Source: Tubulanus polymorphus
Lineage: Eukaryota > Nemertea > Palaeonemertea > Tubulaniformes > Tubulanidae
Assembly (NCBI RefSeq): GCF_964204645.1
Contig: NC_134035.1
Coordinates: 3,052,001 to 3,116,000 of the forward strand
Direction of reading: 5' to 3'
DNA length: 64,000 nt
The notes beneath the pieces are model-generated. The model saw only the letters and a list, made by a program, of their open reading frames with translations, was not told where the DNA came from and did no database searches. Of the stretch, positions 49,601 to 59,930 are shown one piece after another. Position 1 is the stretch's first letter. Each line of letters starts with the position of its first letter. Both the position numbers and the translations under genes were made by a program.

Positions 49601-52600
49601 ACTTACCGATAGAACAGACGCGTGAAATCGACTTCCATCGAAGCCCGTCCGCATACCCGACAGTACCCTGCGCATCAGATGACTAAATTGTAACAGGTAC
49701 ATATCGACTTCAGTGTCGGCCGTTACTCTGCCCGGCCTTGACGAGCCGGGATCATCCTTCGTTTTGTTCGTGTTCTTCTTGAACGATGAAGGTACGTCGA
49801 TGTACAGATCGTTGAGTTTCAACAGTGTTTGGCTGGGCGGAAACGCGACCGTTCCTTCGTCGCTAGGGCCCTGTAAAATGCGATGAATCATTTCTATTCT
49901 ATTAAGCTTTCATGCGAATTATATGATCTGGTAAAAACAGAAACAACATTATCAACTAAGGCTTATAAAATCGCACATTTATTATCTGTCACTTGGGTCG
50001 AATTATCTCATCTCTTAGAACCCTAACAGTAGAATATGAAATAAATTCTCATTTCGTTGTTTTACTCGAATCATCACTTTAGGCTAAAAAGAAATCGACG
50101 GTCCCTGATTCAAGTTAGGAGGGGGTTTACTGTGAAAAGAACTGGCTGCAATAGGGTTATACGTACCTCCAACGTTCCGCATATCCATTTATAGGACTTA
50201 ACGCCTGTCTGGTCAACTATATCAGCTAACTGAAAAATATGGAATAAAACTGTCGATCGCATGTCAGCGTGACGCTGTTTTGATTATCATTAATAATCTA
50301 ATAACTTATAATTATATCGTTCAATCAAGTTGAATGACGTCATCGGTATCAGCAGCGATCGATGTAGCCATATTTAGCCATGTGTAGGCATAGGCAAGAA
50401 GGCTGGAAGTTTTTAAAGTTAATTCATTAAGCATTCCTTTACTTTTTCAAGACCTTTTCCTTGTATCGCCCCATGAATATCTGACTACAGACTGAAGTTC
50501 AAAATCTTAGTTTATACGCCCATAATCATCTTTTTGTATACCTCCCTTTGTACCGACAATCAAGTTGTAATTCAAGGGGAAATAAAGTTATAATCATTAT
50601 CATTCTTCATTAATTTGTGGTTATTTCTTTACATCTGTTATCATTGCCCATCTGTAGGTCCGGTGAAAGAAAAACACGACCGTATCTATGTCGCGCGATC
50701 TTAGTAAATATACGATGTCGTCGATGCTGTCCGGGTCGGCGCCGATCGTGTAGCCGACCTCTCCTTGATAATACGCTAATTTCGTCCCGCGAATCATCAG
50801 CGGGTATATATTCTCGACCAACCAACCGGGTTCCAGTAGAATCAACGTTTTCACCCGCTCTACGTCTGCGAAATGAGAGAAAAATAAACTCGTTTCTCTA
50901 TCGATTTAAAGGAGAGTTTGAAAATATTCCGAGGTCGCCATGATGCAGTTCCACAGTTGTGAGTTAAGATTTGACTCAAGTTAACTCGCTTGAAATGAAC
51001 TGATTTTAACTCAGAATTAACTCTACCTGACAACGGTGGAACCGGGTCCAATATTTTCGTAATGACATTGGCAATAAATAGATATTGAGTGAAAAGGGTA
51101 TATAATGATTATTAACATGACTGTGGAACTGGATGTCCATGTTCACAACGCGATTTTGGTAAACATAAGCTTATACGGAAAAAACTAATCAAAATAGTAA
51201 AAAATGCACCGTATAGTTTATTCATTTTTTAATCCCTACTACATTTTTATGTTCAATTTGAATTTCAAATACGCCTACATCCATCCGTTGGGGTTATCGA
51301 CATACATTAAAATGCACTAAACTACGCTTCGATAATTTTGCTTTTGCTCACCATATTCCATGTTTAGAAAAAACTCAAAATCGTATAAAAATCACTGTTT
51401 ACCAGTAATGACTTGGATTTAAGAAACCAAAGACCCCCATCGGACTTAAGTCATAAGCCGTGGCCGAGACAATCGGCTGCATGATGTAGCTATACATTCT
51501 GGGGCTTTTTAAGTTACGCTGCCTTATCCCAAACTAGAAGTCCTGATTATATAGAAATTCGTCCGCGATCAGTAAATCCAAATATCAGAAATACTGTATC
51601 GAGGCTGCCGTTTATGAATGAATTAATCAATGTTTCCATTTTTAATTTTACAAAAAGAAAACTGTTAGTTTAAGAATGGCTAATAGAAATAAGTCTAAAC
51701 GTCACTGATGCCTTAGTTTTGGAAATGGCTCATAGAATTGAGTCAAAACGTCACTACTTTTTTTGCCATAATTTTTGGTTTCTTCGGTATCCCAATAGTG
51801 AAATTCGGTAGTTAACAAATTAACAATGATGCAGATATTTCTAAGGTAAAGGTAACTAGAGTTTACATACCTACGATATAATGGATATCGTGTAGGAGTA
51901 AAACTCTCTCCGACTGTAGGAATCGCAGTAAATCCGCCGTGGTCAGCCATGTTTGTTCCCTAAACGGCTGCATGTTAACTATCGGTCCGGCGATCTGACC
52001 GGTCAGTCGCAGGTGCTCCGTTTGTAAGTCGTCCACGGGCGTGATCACGAAATAGGGAATGTTTTTGAGAGCCGATATCGACGCGGCGCTGGCTACGTAG
52101 CTACCGACCAAAAAGTCAACTCTATCGACTTGATTTCTTTCGTACCATAGCAGATCTGAAATGAATGATGATATATATTGAATATAATGTATATAAATTC
52201 AATATATAACGTGATGCATTGACGATATATTTTCCTTTATAGTTTTTGGAAAGGGCACATTTGTATCCCGGCAAGAAAAGATACACTAATAATAAGTTGA
52301 ACATGTTATCATGTTAAACATCTTGCGTATCTTGTGAGTCGAGGCAACAGCCCGGACGGTCCAACAAAAGGTGACTTGTCACCATAAAAGACTAAAACCG
52401 ACAACTAAAGACAAGCAATAGTTCGGTAATCGAATATCCTAATCGATATCAAGAAGTGGTACGACACAATGTGACGATAAATAATGCTGGGACTAGCATT
52501 GATGCGTCATTTCGGCTGTGATCAATTAGATTAAAATGGCTTTTAGTAGTTCTGCCGTGATTAAATGAATAAACCATGCACGTAGATCCAACGGGTATAT

Positions 52601-53484
52601 TTAACTATCTCCGGGGATTAGTTCGATATCTAGCGCGCAAACTAATTCGATAGTGGTTACATATTCGACAATACTTCGCTTTTAATCGTAAATCCAATGT
52701 GGTAACGTTTTACGCGGAGTATGGAATTTTTCATGACATCGACATCACTATAGCGATCACTAACCAGCTGCGCGTAAGCCTACCTGTTTCAGAGAAATAC
52801 GACGATCTTTTTTCGGGAACTACTCTGAATTCTACGAACATTAACACGTAGCAGGCGGTCTGCGCCACTCCCGTTCCGTTACTGCCATAATCGAATTCGG
52901 TGAGATGGTACACGGTGCCGAAACGGTCCCGCAACAGCATCAACTCGGCTCGTTCCAGTAACGTATTGTACGGGTCGTTTCTATCCCTGGTTCCGACGAT
53001 ACCTTCGAATAGAAAAATATTCCACAAGATAGAATATTCAAAAATCCAACAAAGGGCATCTAAAAAGTATGAATCAAAATGGATAGAAATAACGCGGAAT
53101 GAAGAAGTTCGGCTCTCTCGCATAATGCATTAGCGATTTGTGAGGAATAGAATTATTGATGTAATTAGAAAACTTTATCTGAAATAAAAATTACTGCTTA
53201 GTTCAGCTCGAAATGTGTATTTAACTCCTTAAGGGCAAAGCTATGAACTCGAGAGGCGAGTCTCTCGGAAAAATATGACATTCAAACTCGCTACGTATCG
53301 AGGTATTACGTATAGACCTACCTATTGTCATAAATCTCATATCGCTCGAATTTTGACATCTCTTCACCGCTCTACCCAAATAGGGGTCCGGGGCATCGGC
53401 GGCGACGAATTTGTGAATTGCGACCAAACCCAGCAACGCCGACAGAATTATCAAAGAACAACGGAAGGTATCGTTTATCCACAT
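40676..53484 (-). CDS. Ionotropic glutamate receptor subunit, complete, 12 exons
   Basis: Ligand-gated cation channel subunit of about 883 residues. Exons: 53484-53322, 53002-52784, 52155-51871, 50865-50633, 50229-50167, 49870-49607, 48391-48287, 45729-45484, 44919-44720, 42160-41676, 41326-41170 and 40907-40676; all junctions are GT-AG and in phase. Signal peptide 1-29, then an amino-terminal domain to about 410. S1 ligand lobe about 435-570 with R538 (LTKTLDR), the residue that holds the amino-acid carboxylate. TM1 about 575-592. Pore loop SWYSFGTTFQSG with Q627 at the Q/R site. TM3 gate CYTGNMARF (656-664) in place of SYTANLAAF. S2 has GSS (693-695) and E745, matching glutamate contacts. 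C760 and C815 likely pair. TM4 about 833-854. Subfamily is uncertain; an AMPA/kainate-like lineage is closest in the pore. Confidence 0.93.
40976..41064. repeat. GGCCACT/CACCCTG repeat, short copy in a receptor intron
   Basis: The ends cagggtggccaattt and ttccaggccaccttg are inverse. The interior is internally deleted relative to the 9620-9869 copy. It lies in the last intron of the glutamate receptor. Confidence 0.65.
41355..41604. repeat. GGCCACT/CACCCTG repeat, copy 4
   Basis: Shares attccccgagtaaatc, atcacgtattgataaagaaa and the end ccagttatcaccc with the copy at 1671-1939. It sits between receptor exons 10 and 11. Confidence 0.65.
42410..44535 (+). mobile_element. 5'-truncated non-LTR retrotransposon (Jockey/CR1-like)
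   Basis: Contains one long ORF for reverse transcriptase, a 3' UTR and a short tandem tail of ttcaa units at 44511-44532. No endonuclease domain is present, and coding similarity begins about 45 bases before the first Met, so the 5' end was lost, as is usual for LINE insertions. It lies in an intron of the glutamate receptor, antisense to it. I could not identify target-site duplications. The pentamer tail instead of poly(A) fits the CR1/L2 side of this group. Confidence 0.88.
42482..44278 (+). CDS. Reverse transcriptase ORF of the non-LTR retrotransposon
   Basis: A 598-codon intact frame. Motifs in order: FKSGDKSQFNNYRPISVLP, ADRQFGF-type block (SDRQFGFRKNRSTASAL), the catalytic FVDLSKAFDTINH, GVPQGSILGPLLFLVYIND, and FADDSNFF as the active-site box near residue 327, then a downstream thumb/C-terminal region ending in SWNSLPRKLK. 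The enzyme would copy element RNA at a nicked target. The frame is open upstream of the first Met to a stop at 42407, and that stretch (YRNKLNSILKKCK) is also element-like. So the listed start is an internal Met, not the native start. No frameshift or stop breaks the RT, which suggests a young insertion. Confidence 0.93.
   Translation: MYYKNVFASCKSDPKETWKQVNNLLNKQKRDKPHSQFVYKDKVISTDYDIASGFNDYFVNIAGSLESKIPPSDKHFKDFLEERNHINFFLSPTTPNEIELIVHGFKNKLSSGCDQISTKLLKSIIQVISQPLCHIFNNSFLTGIVPSIFKIAHVTPIFKSGDKSQFNNYRPISVLPAISKIIEKLVYNRLQAFLENFNILSDRQFGFRKNRSTASALAFITDKITDYLENGKVTIGVFVDLSKAFDTINHNILISKLENYGIRGPPLQWFRNYLEDRKQCVKYNNSLSPTRNITFGVPQGSILGPLLFLVYINDCPSSCKLLESIFFADDSNFFISDKDPKKLEQVLNSQLEKLLQWFRANRLSVNAIKTHFIVFGYKCLGQINLFFDGQRVSRVDTTKFLGVIFDQRLTWRDHIQYISRKVSRGIGIINRLKHVLPFGVLKNLYYCFVNPHLAYATLIWGNSCNIYLEPLFRLQKKAIRIITHSFWLAHTSPIFKKLEILKLHDIYQFQLCNFVFSQINQNLPSIFNEFYCFLKSMTGRPSRSPLNLKVEYAKSNFRMKSLKIQGARSWNSLPRKLKSSKSRPFFKKCLTNYLVAKY
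44535..44620. repeat. Single unit related to the 17-kb tandem array
   Basis: Inverted pair: ctatgagcaatttttgaaaa and ttttgaaaatggctcataga, with gaatcgaaacgtcgac following. It adjoins the 3' tail of the retrotransposon. Confidence 0.6.
45776..46203. other. Upstream flank of the nested receptor
   Basis: About 440 bp between receptor exon 8 of the host gene and the nested start codon. It contains two copies of gggtagaattttac(t/c)agt (about 45851 and 45919) in direct orientation. Presumed promoter; no TATA element clearly placed. Confidence 0.35.
46215..47162 (+). CDS. Orphan class A G-protein-coupled receptor nested in a glutamate-receptor intron
   Basis: A 315-residue intronless receptor. The first true ATG is at 46215; the open frame extends 12 bases upstream without an ATG. 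Seven hydrophobic segments are present. N50 of GN marks TM1. TM3 ends ATERMCVV (ERM in place of DRY). TM7 reads NYSFNLYLYLMTGKEIR, with the proline of NPxxY missing. N-glycosylation sites (NST, NLS, NGT) lie at the N-terminus. It shares TM3 and TM7 signatures with the receptor at 18452-19483, so the two are paralogues of a divergent family. It sits in the intron between exons 7 and 8 of the glutamate receptor, on the opposite strand. The intronless form suggests an origin by retroposition or an ancestral intronless family. Ligand unknown. Confidence 0.9.
   Translation: MVAISIQQNSTNLSNTYRSIVLAATTINGTYLWFYLVFASLCFILGFIGNLLIVMVMLQRKLGRRSYSRMFVQLAVCDTLVLVTCLMKYINVVSYTFYGRILLIKPSTRIQCICFEYLLSSSVTISPWTLVLIATERMCVVCFPFRGPRFWSPNTASKLCFSVVCSVVLIYSYLFVTIDVSNDGCIVKNMPQIVKPLLKSVLISMGPFVLIAITSAITSIALFRRNGKSVTTRASKYSNQVTVLVLLLCIFFMATTFPATLFSPFVRTNPEFENIFAALVDIIMINYSFNLYLYLMTGKEIRTELRNLIFKKRTL
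47163..48286. other. Host intron sequence right of the nested receptor
   Basis: Contains the presumed 3' UTR of the nested receptor. I see no further exon. Open frames of about 60 codons here lack support. Confidence 0.4.
50943..51050. repeat. Fold-back element, AGTTCCACAGT family, copy 2
   Basis: The ends gcagttccacagttgtgag and ggtggaaccgggtcc are inverse, with internal ttaactc/gagttaa pairs. It lies about 75 bp upstream of the acceptor of receptor exon 4. A partial relative is near 48695. Confidence 0.75.
51665..51770. repeat. Unit related to the 17-kb tandem array
   Basis: Two copies of aatggctaatagaa/aatggctcatagaattg with (g)tctaaacgtcact, the same blocks as at 17010-17280. It lies in a receptor intron. 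Confidence 0.65.
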
Positions 53485-54730
53485 GTTTGTGAACCAAACC
53501 GGCCGTTAGGTCTAAAGACTGGCCACCCGAACACCCTGCTTTTTATACGACTAACACGTCAATTTAGAATCCGGTGATATAAAACACTTTGCCATCCCCC
53601 TGAGATTTTGCGCAGTATTCCCATTGTAAATAACAAAAATGCATTAGTGGCGATGACATGACTATCGTATGGAAACATATTGTAATCGTTGGTTTATTAG
53701 ATTTCAGTGGTGTGCGCTCACCGAGTCGGCAGCGCATCATGTTGCGGGTACATTATCATAATATCCAGTGAAAATTATCATTATCGCCTTAGTATCTGAT
53801 ACATTTTTTTTTCAAATGAATTCCACTTTAACCTAGACAAGACTTTGAATTTTGGTTTTAGAAAATATTTTATCCGAATATGTTTGCATAATCGTAGATA
53901 GGTTGCTAGGGATATGGGTTGCGAATCTCTGTAATGGTTCAGATGTATTGCGCTTATTTACCAATAGCCATGTTGGGGCTTCAAACGGGGATGGACGAGT
54001 CATTTGTAAGAAAATAGAATGATTAATTTTCACGGGGTCGGTTTTGAGTTTGATGAGTTTTATGGTTAACCCGCCCCCGTGATACTGAGATTGGAAGTTT
54101 TAACACGTTTTGGTTTGCGGCTCTGTTGCCTTTGTTTTTGGGTTTTGTTATTGCTCCGTTCGGATCTTGGGTTCTTAAGACTAATCCTATTAGATTATTC
54201 ATTTTAACCCGCCCACGACGGGACTACGAACTTCGAATTTGCCCGAGCCCCAGATGATGCCGGCTTTCAACCCCTCTGCGATGTAGTATTTTGTTTATTT
54301 ATTTTCTTTTTATTGTCGTTAGCAACAAAATTTCTACTACAGTCGATTTTTATGATCTAAAAACGTAATCGCTTCTGTTATCAGTTTTCCCTCGGGTCCA
54401 ATCGTAGTTTGACTAAATAAATAAAATTTAGCGTTGAATTGAACAAAACCAACTGAATAAAAGTTTAATTGAATTGAAAACGAAGGCGCGATAAATGCAG
54501 AGACGTGGAGACCAATTCCAATTCAGCTATATTGAATTGTCGGATTAATTTGTGCGGTATTTTCCTGTCGATTGTCTGTTTCTCATCAGGTAGGCAGGTA
54601 GGTGCATCTATGGAATTTCAATATATATCTCGAAAATCTTTTCAGCTATCGTTGAGTGCTGTTGTGATCTATTGATGTTTGCTTAGAAAAATGTTGTCAA
54701 TGCGTGACGGTGACGATCTTTTTTTTGCAG

Positions 54731-54891
54731 TCGCTAAAAAAGGTCTACTACTACACACAACTCCATCCCCGTTCCGGCACTCTCAATGAATATGCCCCAG
54801 TTTACATACATGAACATGCATCAAGAGATGTATGAGCCTCCAATGAATGAGGGTTTTGGAGTCCTCAGCCAGAATTTTTCTGAAAAATAAG
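54731..54891 (+). other. Weak exon candidate after a strong acceptor
   Basis: A T-rich tract ending ttttttgcag precedes 54731. Two frames stay open: one has a 34-codon Met-initiated ORF at 54787-54891 rich in Met and Asn; the other runs to a stop near 54842. No homology recognised. It could be a terminal or untranslated exon, or chance. Confidence 0.22.
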
Positions 54892-54999
54892 TGCATCCGA
54901 TTCAATTCATTGAACAGTTGAATTGATGCCGGGTTAGGCTAGGTCCAACCTTGGTCCTTCTTGTCCGTTCATTATTGGGTGTTTCAAATTCATATATTG

Positions 55000-55320
55000 T
55001 TAGATTGGTTGTAGAACCAAAATGAGCTTAGTAGACTAGTCGGAATTATTAGAATGATTTACGGAACCAAAATGAGCTGAAAAGTTATTAGATTGGCTTT
55101 GGAACCAGAGACTGGTCAAATTGTTAGGTTGGCTATAGAACCAGAGCTTAGACTAGTCTTAGATTGTTAGATTCATTATAGAATTGAAATGAGCTTAAAC
55201 TACTAGATTTGATTGGTTTTAGAACCAAATTGAGCTTCGACTGGCTTCCCAAGATGATATATTAGCTATGGAACGAAATGAAACTAGACTGGTCTTTAAT
55301 CTAGGTCTTGACCGTGTATG
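55000..55320. repeat. Array of ~45-bp units (gattggttgtagaaccaaaa)
   Basis: Six or seven diverged units of the form gttagattggctatagaacc plus aaaatgagcttagactag. This is the inverse orientation of the unit seen at 5650-5960. The stretch ends in tttaatctaggtcttgaccg, like the fold-back element arms. Confidence 0.75.
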
Positions 55321-55498
55321 AGGCCTGAGAACCTCTTACAAATGTAACAATATTAGAATGCTTTGAAAGACACGTGTCGCTGTTATTGATTCAATGTTTT
55401 GTTGTGCGTGGCGCCGTGCAGCGTTCAACGTCTGCCAGCTCTCTCTCTCTCTATATTGACTAACAACAGATAAAGCTTGATGTGTTACGCGATTTCAG

Positions 55499-55596
55499 GT
55501 CACAAGCAAGGAGCAACTACTAGCATTCGCTTTAACTAGCAGCATTTCACAGGGTATGAACAAGAAGTGCTTCGTCTTATCTCTTCCCATTCGAAG
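55499..55596 (+). other. Weak exon candidate (acceptor and donor present)
   Basis: Flanked by gcgatttcag and by a GTTAGT donor. There is no long frame, so it would be untranslated if real. Assignment to any gene is speculative. Confidence 0.2.
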
Positions 55597-55723
55597 GTTA
55601 GTCGATTATTATTCCCATAATCTATTTATGCAGTTTTTCAATAAGGCTTAATTTTCGATTATTCTTATGATGATCGAAATTGTTTATTGTTTTGTTTCGT
55701 CTTCAACGACATGGATGAATCCA

Positions 55724-55860
55724 GCGCCGGCTGTAGTTGCTCAAAAGTTGGTTAAAGATAACCGGCCGATAGATACTATAGTAACGATGAACTTTTAATT
55801 GCCACTATGTCATTTTATCCACTGGTGTACTCTAACCAACCTTTGAGCTACTGGCCCTAG
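55724..55860. repeat. Fold-back element, GCCGGTTGCTCAAAAG family, copy 2
   Basis: Left tagttgctcaaaagttggtt and right aaccaacctttgagctactg are inverse. The interior (agataaccggccgatag) matches the inverse of the copy at 2612-2785. Confidence 0.8.
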
Positions 55861-58781
55861 GTCTTTATGGGACTACCATCATAGTCTCGGAATATTGAGT
55901 GCCCTGTTTATCTAAAGGCCCTTCACGTCAAAAAGGACACTTTGAGATTTGATGCTATTAGGAGATTTTAGTTGACCTTTCTTAACTTCGAATCTAATTG
56001 CTTTTCGAGTTTGGTGATAATTTTGATAAGATATTGGAAATGTAAATGATATTCTATTGCAATAGAGATAAGGGTTGAGATAAGGGTTATAAAAGTGTTT
56101 GAATTAAGAGCATTTGCACCGAAATCTGTCATTATTTGCTGCTTTTTCACATGACAAAAACAACATGCGTGTAGCAAACTTCAAAATGCGGGTCATAATT
56201 ATTGATTAACTGGGCTCTTTAGATTAATTCCTAGTCACAATGAAATATTGTTATTGCTATATTAATACTGAGTTATTTTACTACAGAGATATATCGACAA
56301 TTTTGATTTCAACTTTTGATAAATATAGATATTTTGAATTCCGTCATGGCGTCTATATGCGGCGCGGGTCGAAAAATCTCTACGCATTGTTTTGATATTA
56401 TTCGCGGGTATCGTTGAACTAGGTTGCATATAGAACCCGTGACGTCGAAATAACTGGTAAAAATGCGGTTTCGGAGTTCTTCATTTTTGCCATACACGCG
56501 CGTATAGATTGCAAATGTGCAGACATTTTAAAAAAAATTCTGTTCTATTGACTGAATAGAAGACCCGCAATAATACGTTACACTGATGTTTCGGGTAGTC
56601 TGAGATCGGATAGAAGCATTCTTAGAATTAGCTTCTATACATCTTCAGAGATTTATTTGTAAAGAATGGACCTATTCATTACGTGGAGACGCGACGGATT
56701 AGACTTTGTATCGATTCCGACTGTCGCCGAGTCAACAGTGAAGTAGATCAAACTGAGTCGGGTTAAACGAAATTCTGGACGTACGTGCCGAAACACCGAG
56801 CGATGACCGAGAACGGAGAAGCAGCGAACACGAACACAACATTTCCGCGAAAACGACGATTTTATCGATTTGCGCATGTGTTTACATGTTCGGCGTGTCA
56901 AGGTCGTCCTATTGATTCCCGTCGTCCCCGCCCACTGTCGATATTTCTATGCGTCGCGCGCTCGCGGCTTAAGCGTGGATTCCCTCAGCGCATAGATAGG
57001 ACGAGATTCGAGTATTGAAGATTTTAAATGCTTTATCCTTCTATCACTTGCTACAGGGCCCAGTTTCACGAAAAAGTTTACTTCAAATTTTTGGTGTAAT
57101 TGCTTTTGGATACTTTATGTTTTCAATAAGGACAACAATTTAAACACTTGCACATAATGCATTCTAATGCAGTTTGCAAGTTGATTTTGTAAGTATTATG
57201 TACTATGGCAAATAAATTTTTTGTTAAAAAAAACAATTCAAGCTTAACCGTTTTTGGCTTACACTTTTTCGTGATACTTGAGCCAAAACCGGATCGACCA
57301 CAAATTTGAAATGATTACAATTCAACTCTGATTTAATTTTTTGAATGAATTTTGCGCGGTAGATTAACGGTGGACTGGTTTTCAAACCGATGTTTACACA
57401 TCTTAAAACGAATTCAGATCCGGTTCTCAAATATCCAAATACATGTAGAAATAAAACGACGCTCAATAAACTGGGGTAAATCAATTTAAAGCAGTGTCCT
57501 CTTGACAGGAAACATACACTTAACTAACACTTACAGATTTAGAGTGTCCTTTTCACGAGAAATGTCTTAGCTTAAAATGTCCTGTAGCGCTTTTTATGTA
57601 GCCCAATGGAGCGCTCGATAATCAGGGTCGCGTGGCAGTCTCATAAGGACCTACTGGATTCACCCCTATTTTAGAGACCATCCTCTAAGGTTTCAATATT
57701 TAAAAATATACCATATACTTGTTAAATCTCAGTATCTGTTTTTGTCATTTGTCATGATATACCAGGCCTGATGACGACAACTATTTTAGAGTAGTTTCTA
57801 CTCATTTCATTGAGAGCTGAAATACTTCCAAAAAAAAATTGAAATACTCTTAAAATCACAAATAGTTTTGAGTACATATTCAATTACGCAACTATTTTTA
57901 ATGTGAAATTACTTTTTAATTTTCATTGATAACTACTGCTATTAGTGAGATATCAGGTAATCTGGTCTGAATTACTGTCCATTATCAGTATATGTTAGAG
58001 TTGTGGTAATTTCTCAATTATTTCCTAACTTCCCTGATATTGGTGTATTGTGTAACTGCACTGATAAAACTGTGTCATTTCAATGCATGAAAAATGATTC
58101 TCAGTATGGTTATTACATCATATTTTACAAATATAATTCGCGGTCATATTTCACGATTATCAAACGCGTTCGGTGAATTATCAGCGTCAGAAAAAAATAT
58201 AGAAAAGAGATAAATCCCTCTCGGTAAGAGTTTTTAAGCGTGACCTGGTTGCAAAATTGCGGCAATATGAATTATGCCGATGTTTTATATGACAAATTGT
58301 GCAAGCGCTTGATATCAGCTGCCGAAAAATACATACGGAAATGTTTGAATATAATATACACATGGTATTAAAATGACGATTTCCGAGAATCGACTATTGA
58401 ATTTTTTTTTTTTCTACGGTATATATTAGATTATTCATCCCCTGCTGCAAACATCTGCTATAGAATTGAGCAGCTTGTAAGTTATTGCAGTCTGTGCGTT
58501 GAAGTACGAATAGGGAGAATATTCGATATAAATGATTGCACAGCTAGAATACTGTCCTGTCAGGGTCATCGCTGATCGGGGTGGAAAATCAGAATATTTT
58601 CCTTAATTTTCCACGCAGAGAAAATCAGAATTATTTTCCCTGCATGGAAAATTTAAGAATTTTCTTTAAATTCAAGGAAAATCTGTAATTTTGAAAAGCA
58701 GCTCAGTCATTAGAATACGCTTCATTGAGCTCCGTTAAGCGTATTTCACTCAAATTAAAATGGAAGACCTTCTATTTCCCC

Positions 58782-58930
58782 GGGGCCAGAATTTGGCACA
58801 TTCGTGACTTCAGTCCAAAAGTTGTCTCAAATCTTAACACTGATCTAGACTTTGTTAGATTGGCTAGATGGAACTAAGATGGTATTAGACTGGGTCTTAA
58901 ATCTACGCCATGATCGCGTGCAACTGGCCC
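58782..58930. repeat. Fold-back element, GGGCCGGTTG family, copy 3
   Basis: Diverged copy with ends ggggccagaatttggcaca and gatcgcgtgcaactggccc, and a ttgttagattggctaga interior. Orientation is opposite to the 12481 copy. Confidence 0.7.
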
Positions 58931-58982
58931 TTATGTTCTCATATGTTCTCATCTCTTCACAAAAAAATTGAAATATTCACAG

Positions 58983-59200
58983 TTCCAACACTACAAAAGG
59001 CTTTATTTATACAAACAATTCTAGAAAGGATCCTCTCTGCATTGTCAATGTCCGGCAGTGTCAGAAGATTGGTGCTATTATCACAGTTTGCCTTTGTTCA
59101 AGTTTCTAATCACGAAAAAAAACCAAGGAAAGAATCAAATTCAACATCTTCCAACTCAGAGGTGAAATCAGAAATTCCTTGTACTATACTGTCTTCATAG
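58983..59200 (+). CDS. Possible terminal coding exon, unidentified
   Basis: An open frame of 71 codons and stop follows an acceptor (aatattcacag) at 58982. The predicted peptide has a hydrophobic stretch (LERILSALSMSGSV, then RLVLLSQFAFVQV) and a Ser/Lys/Asn-rich tail ending CTILSS. No Met start of its own is needed if it is a last exon, but I found no upstream exon to join. I do not recognise the family. It may equally be a chance frame. Confidence 0.28.
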
Positions 59201-59846
59201 GTTCATCTCTATTTTAAGTATCCCGGCAAAAAATCTATATTACCCTCGGGATAGTGGGATACTGCCAAAATCGAGCCCTGGGCACAGAAAGTAAAAGTGC
59301 AAAAACCGTAGACCTAGATTAAGTTTCCGCTTAAATCGCATCGCGTTGTTAAAAACTGCCCCGTCCAAAGTCAAGAATTTTCTCCTTCAAGTACACATCC
59401 CTGGAAATCAATTGCCTCTGCTCGGTTTCGAATTTCTGTACATCTGAGAAATTCTGCACGGCAGGGCAATCATGCGATGGCTTTTTAAATGACAGTCAAC
59501 TCTTTTTCACAGTCTGCTCTCCTAAAAGTGCTGTAAGGCCTATACGCTGTTGTTGTTATCGACAATTTTTTTGCGCCTGTTTTTTTTCTTCGTAAATATT
59601 ACCTTTCGGTATTTATCTTTTCGTTAGAAATGTAAATAAAAGCGATAGACGCAGAATGTTGTTAGCGAATAAAAGCCATCCATCAAAATATCGTATTTGA
59701 CATTTGCCGGGAGTTTTAATTCTGTTTCTGCTTACCAGTGGTACTTACTACTGGTAAAGTCTTTATGAATTTTCCCGGTACTATTGTCCAAAATGTGAGA
59801 CGATATTCTCAGTAAAACATTTCACAAAATTAGGCCGATGACCACA

Positions 59847-59930
59847 CTAGAGATCATCGTCAGGTGTCACACCTGATGATGATCTCTAGGGTGAGATTGA
59901 AACGTCGTGTCTTTTATATATTTTAGATTT
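59847..59930. repeat. Palindrome followed by gaaacgtcgtgtc, retroelement-end-like
   Basis: A near-perfect 21-bp inverted pair (ctagagatcatcgtcaggtg and cacctgatgatgatctctag) is followed by gagattgaaacgtcgtgtc and an AT-rich aataaataaa tract. The ctgatga ... gaaacgtcg combination is common near the ends of Penelope-like and related retroelements. No ORF accompanies it here. Confidence 0.5.

Noticed and set aside
56785-57018. 77-codon plus-strand frame in a CpG-rich patch
   Set aside because: No motif; overlapping frames on both strands are open to similar lengths, as expected for CpG-rich non-coding DNA.
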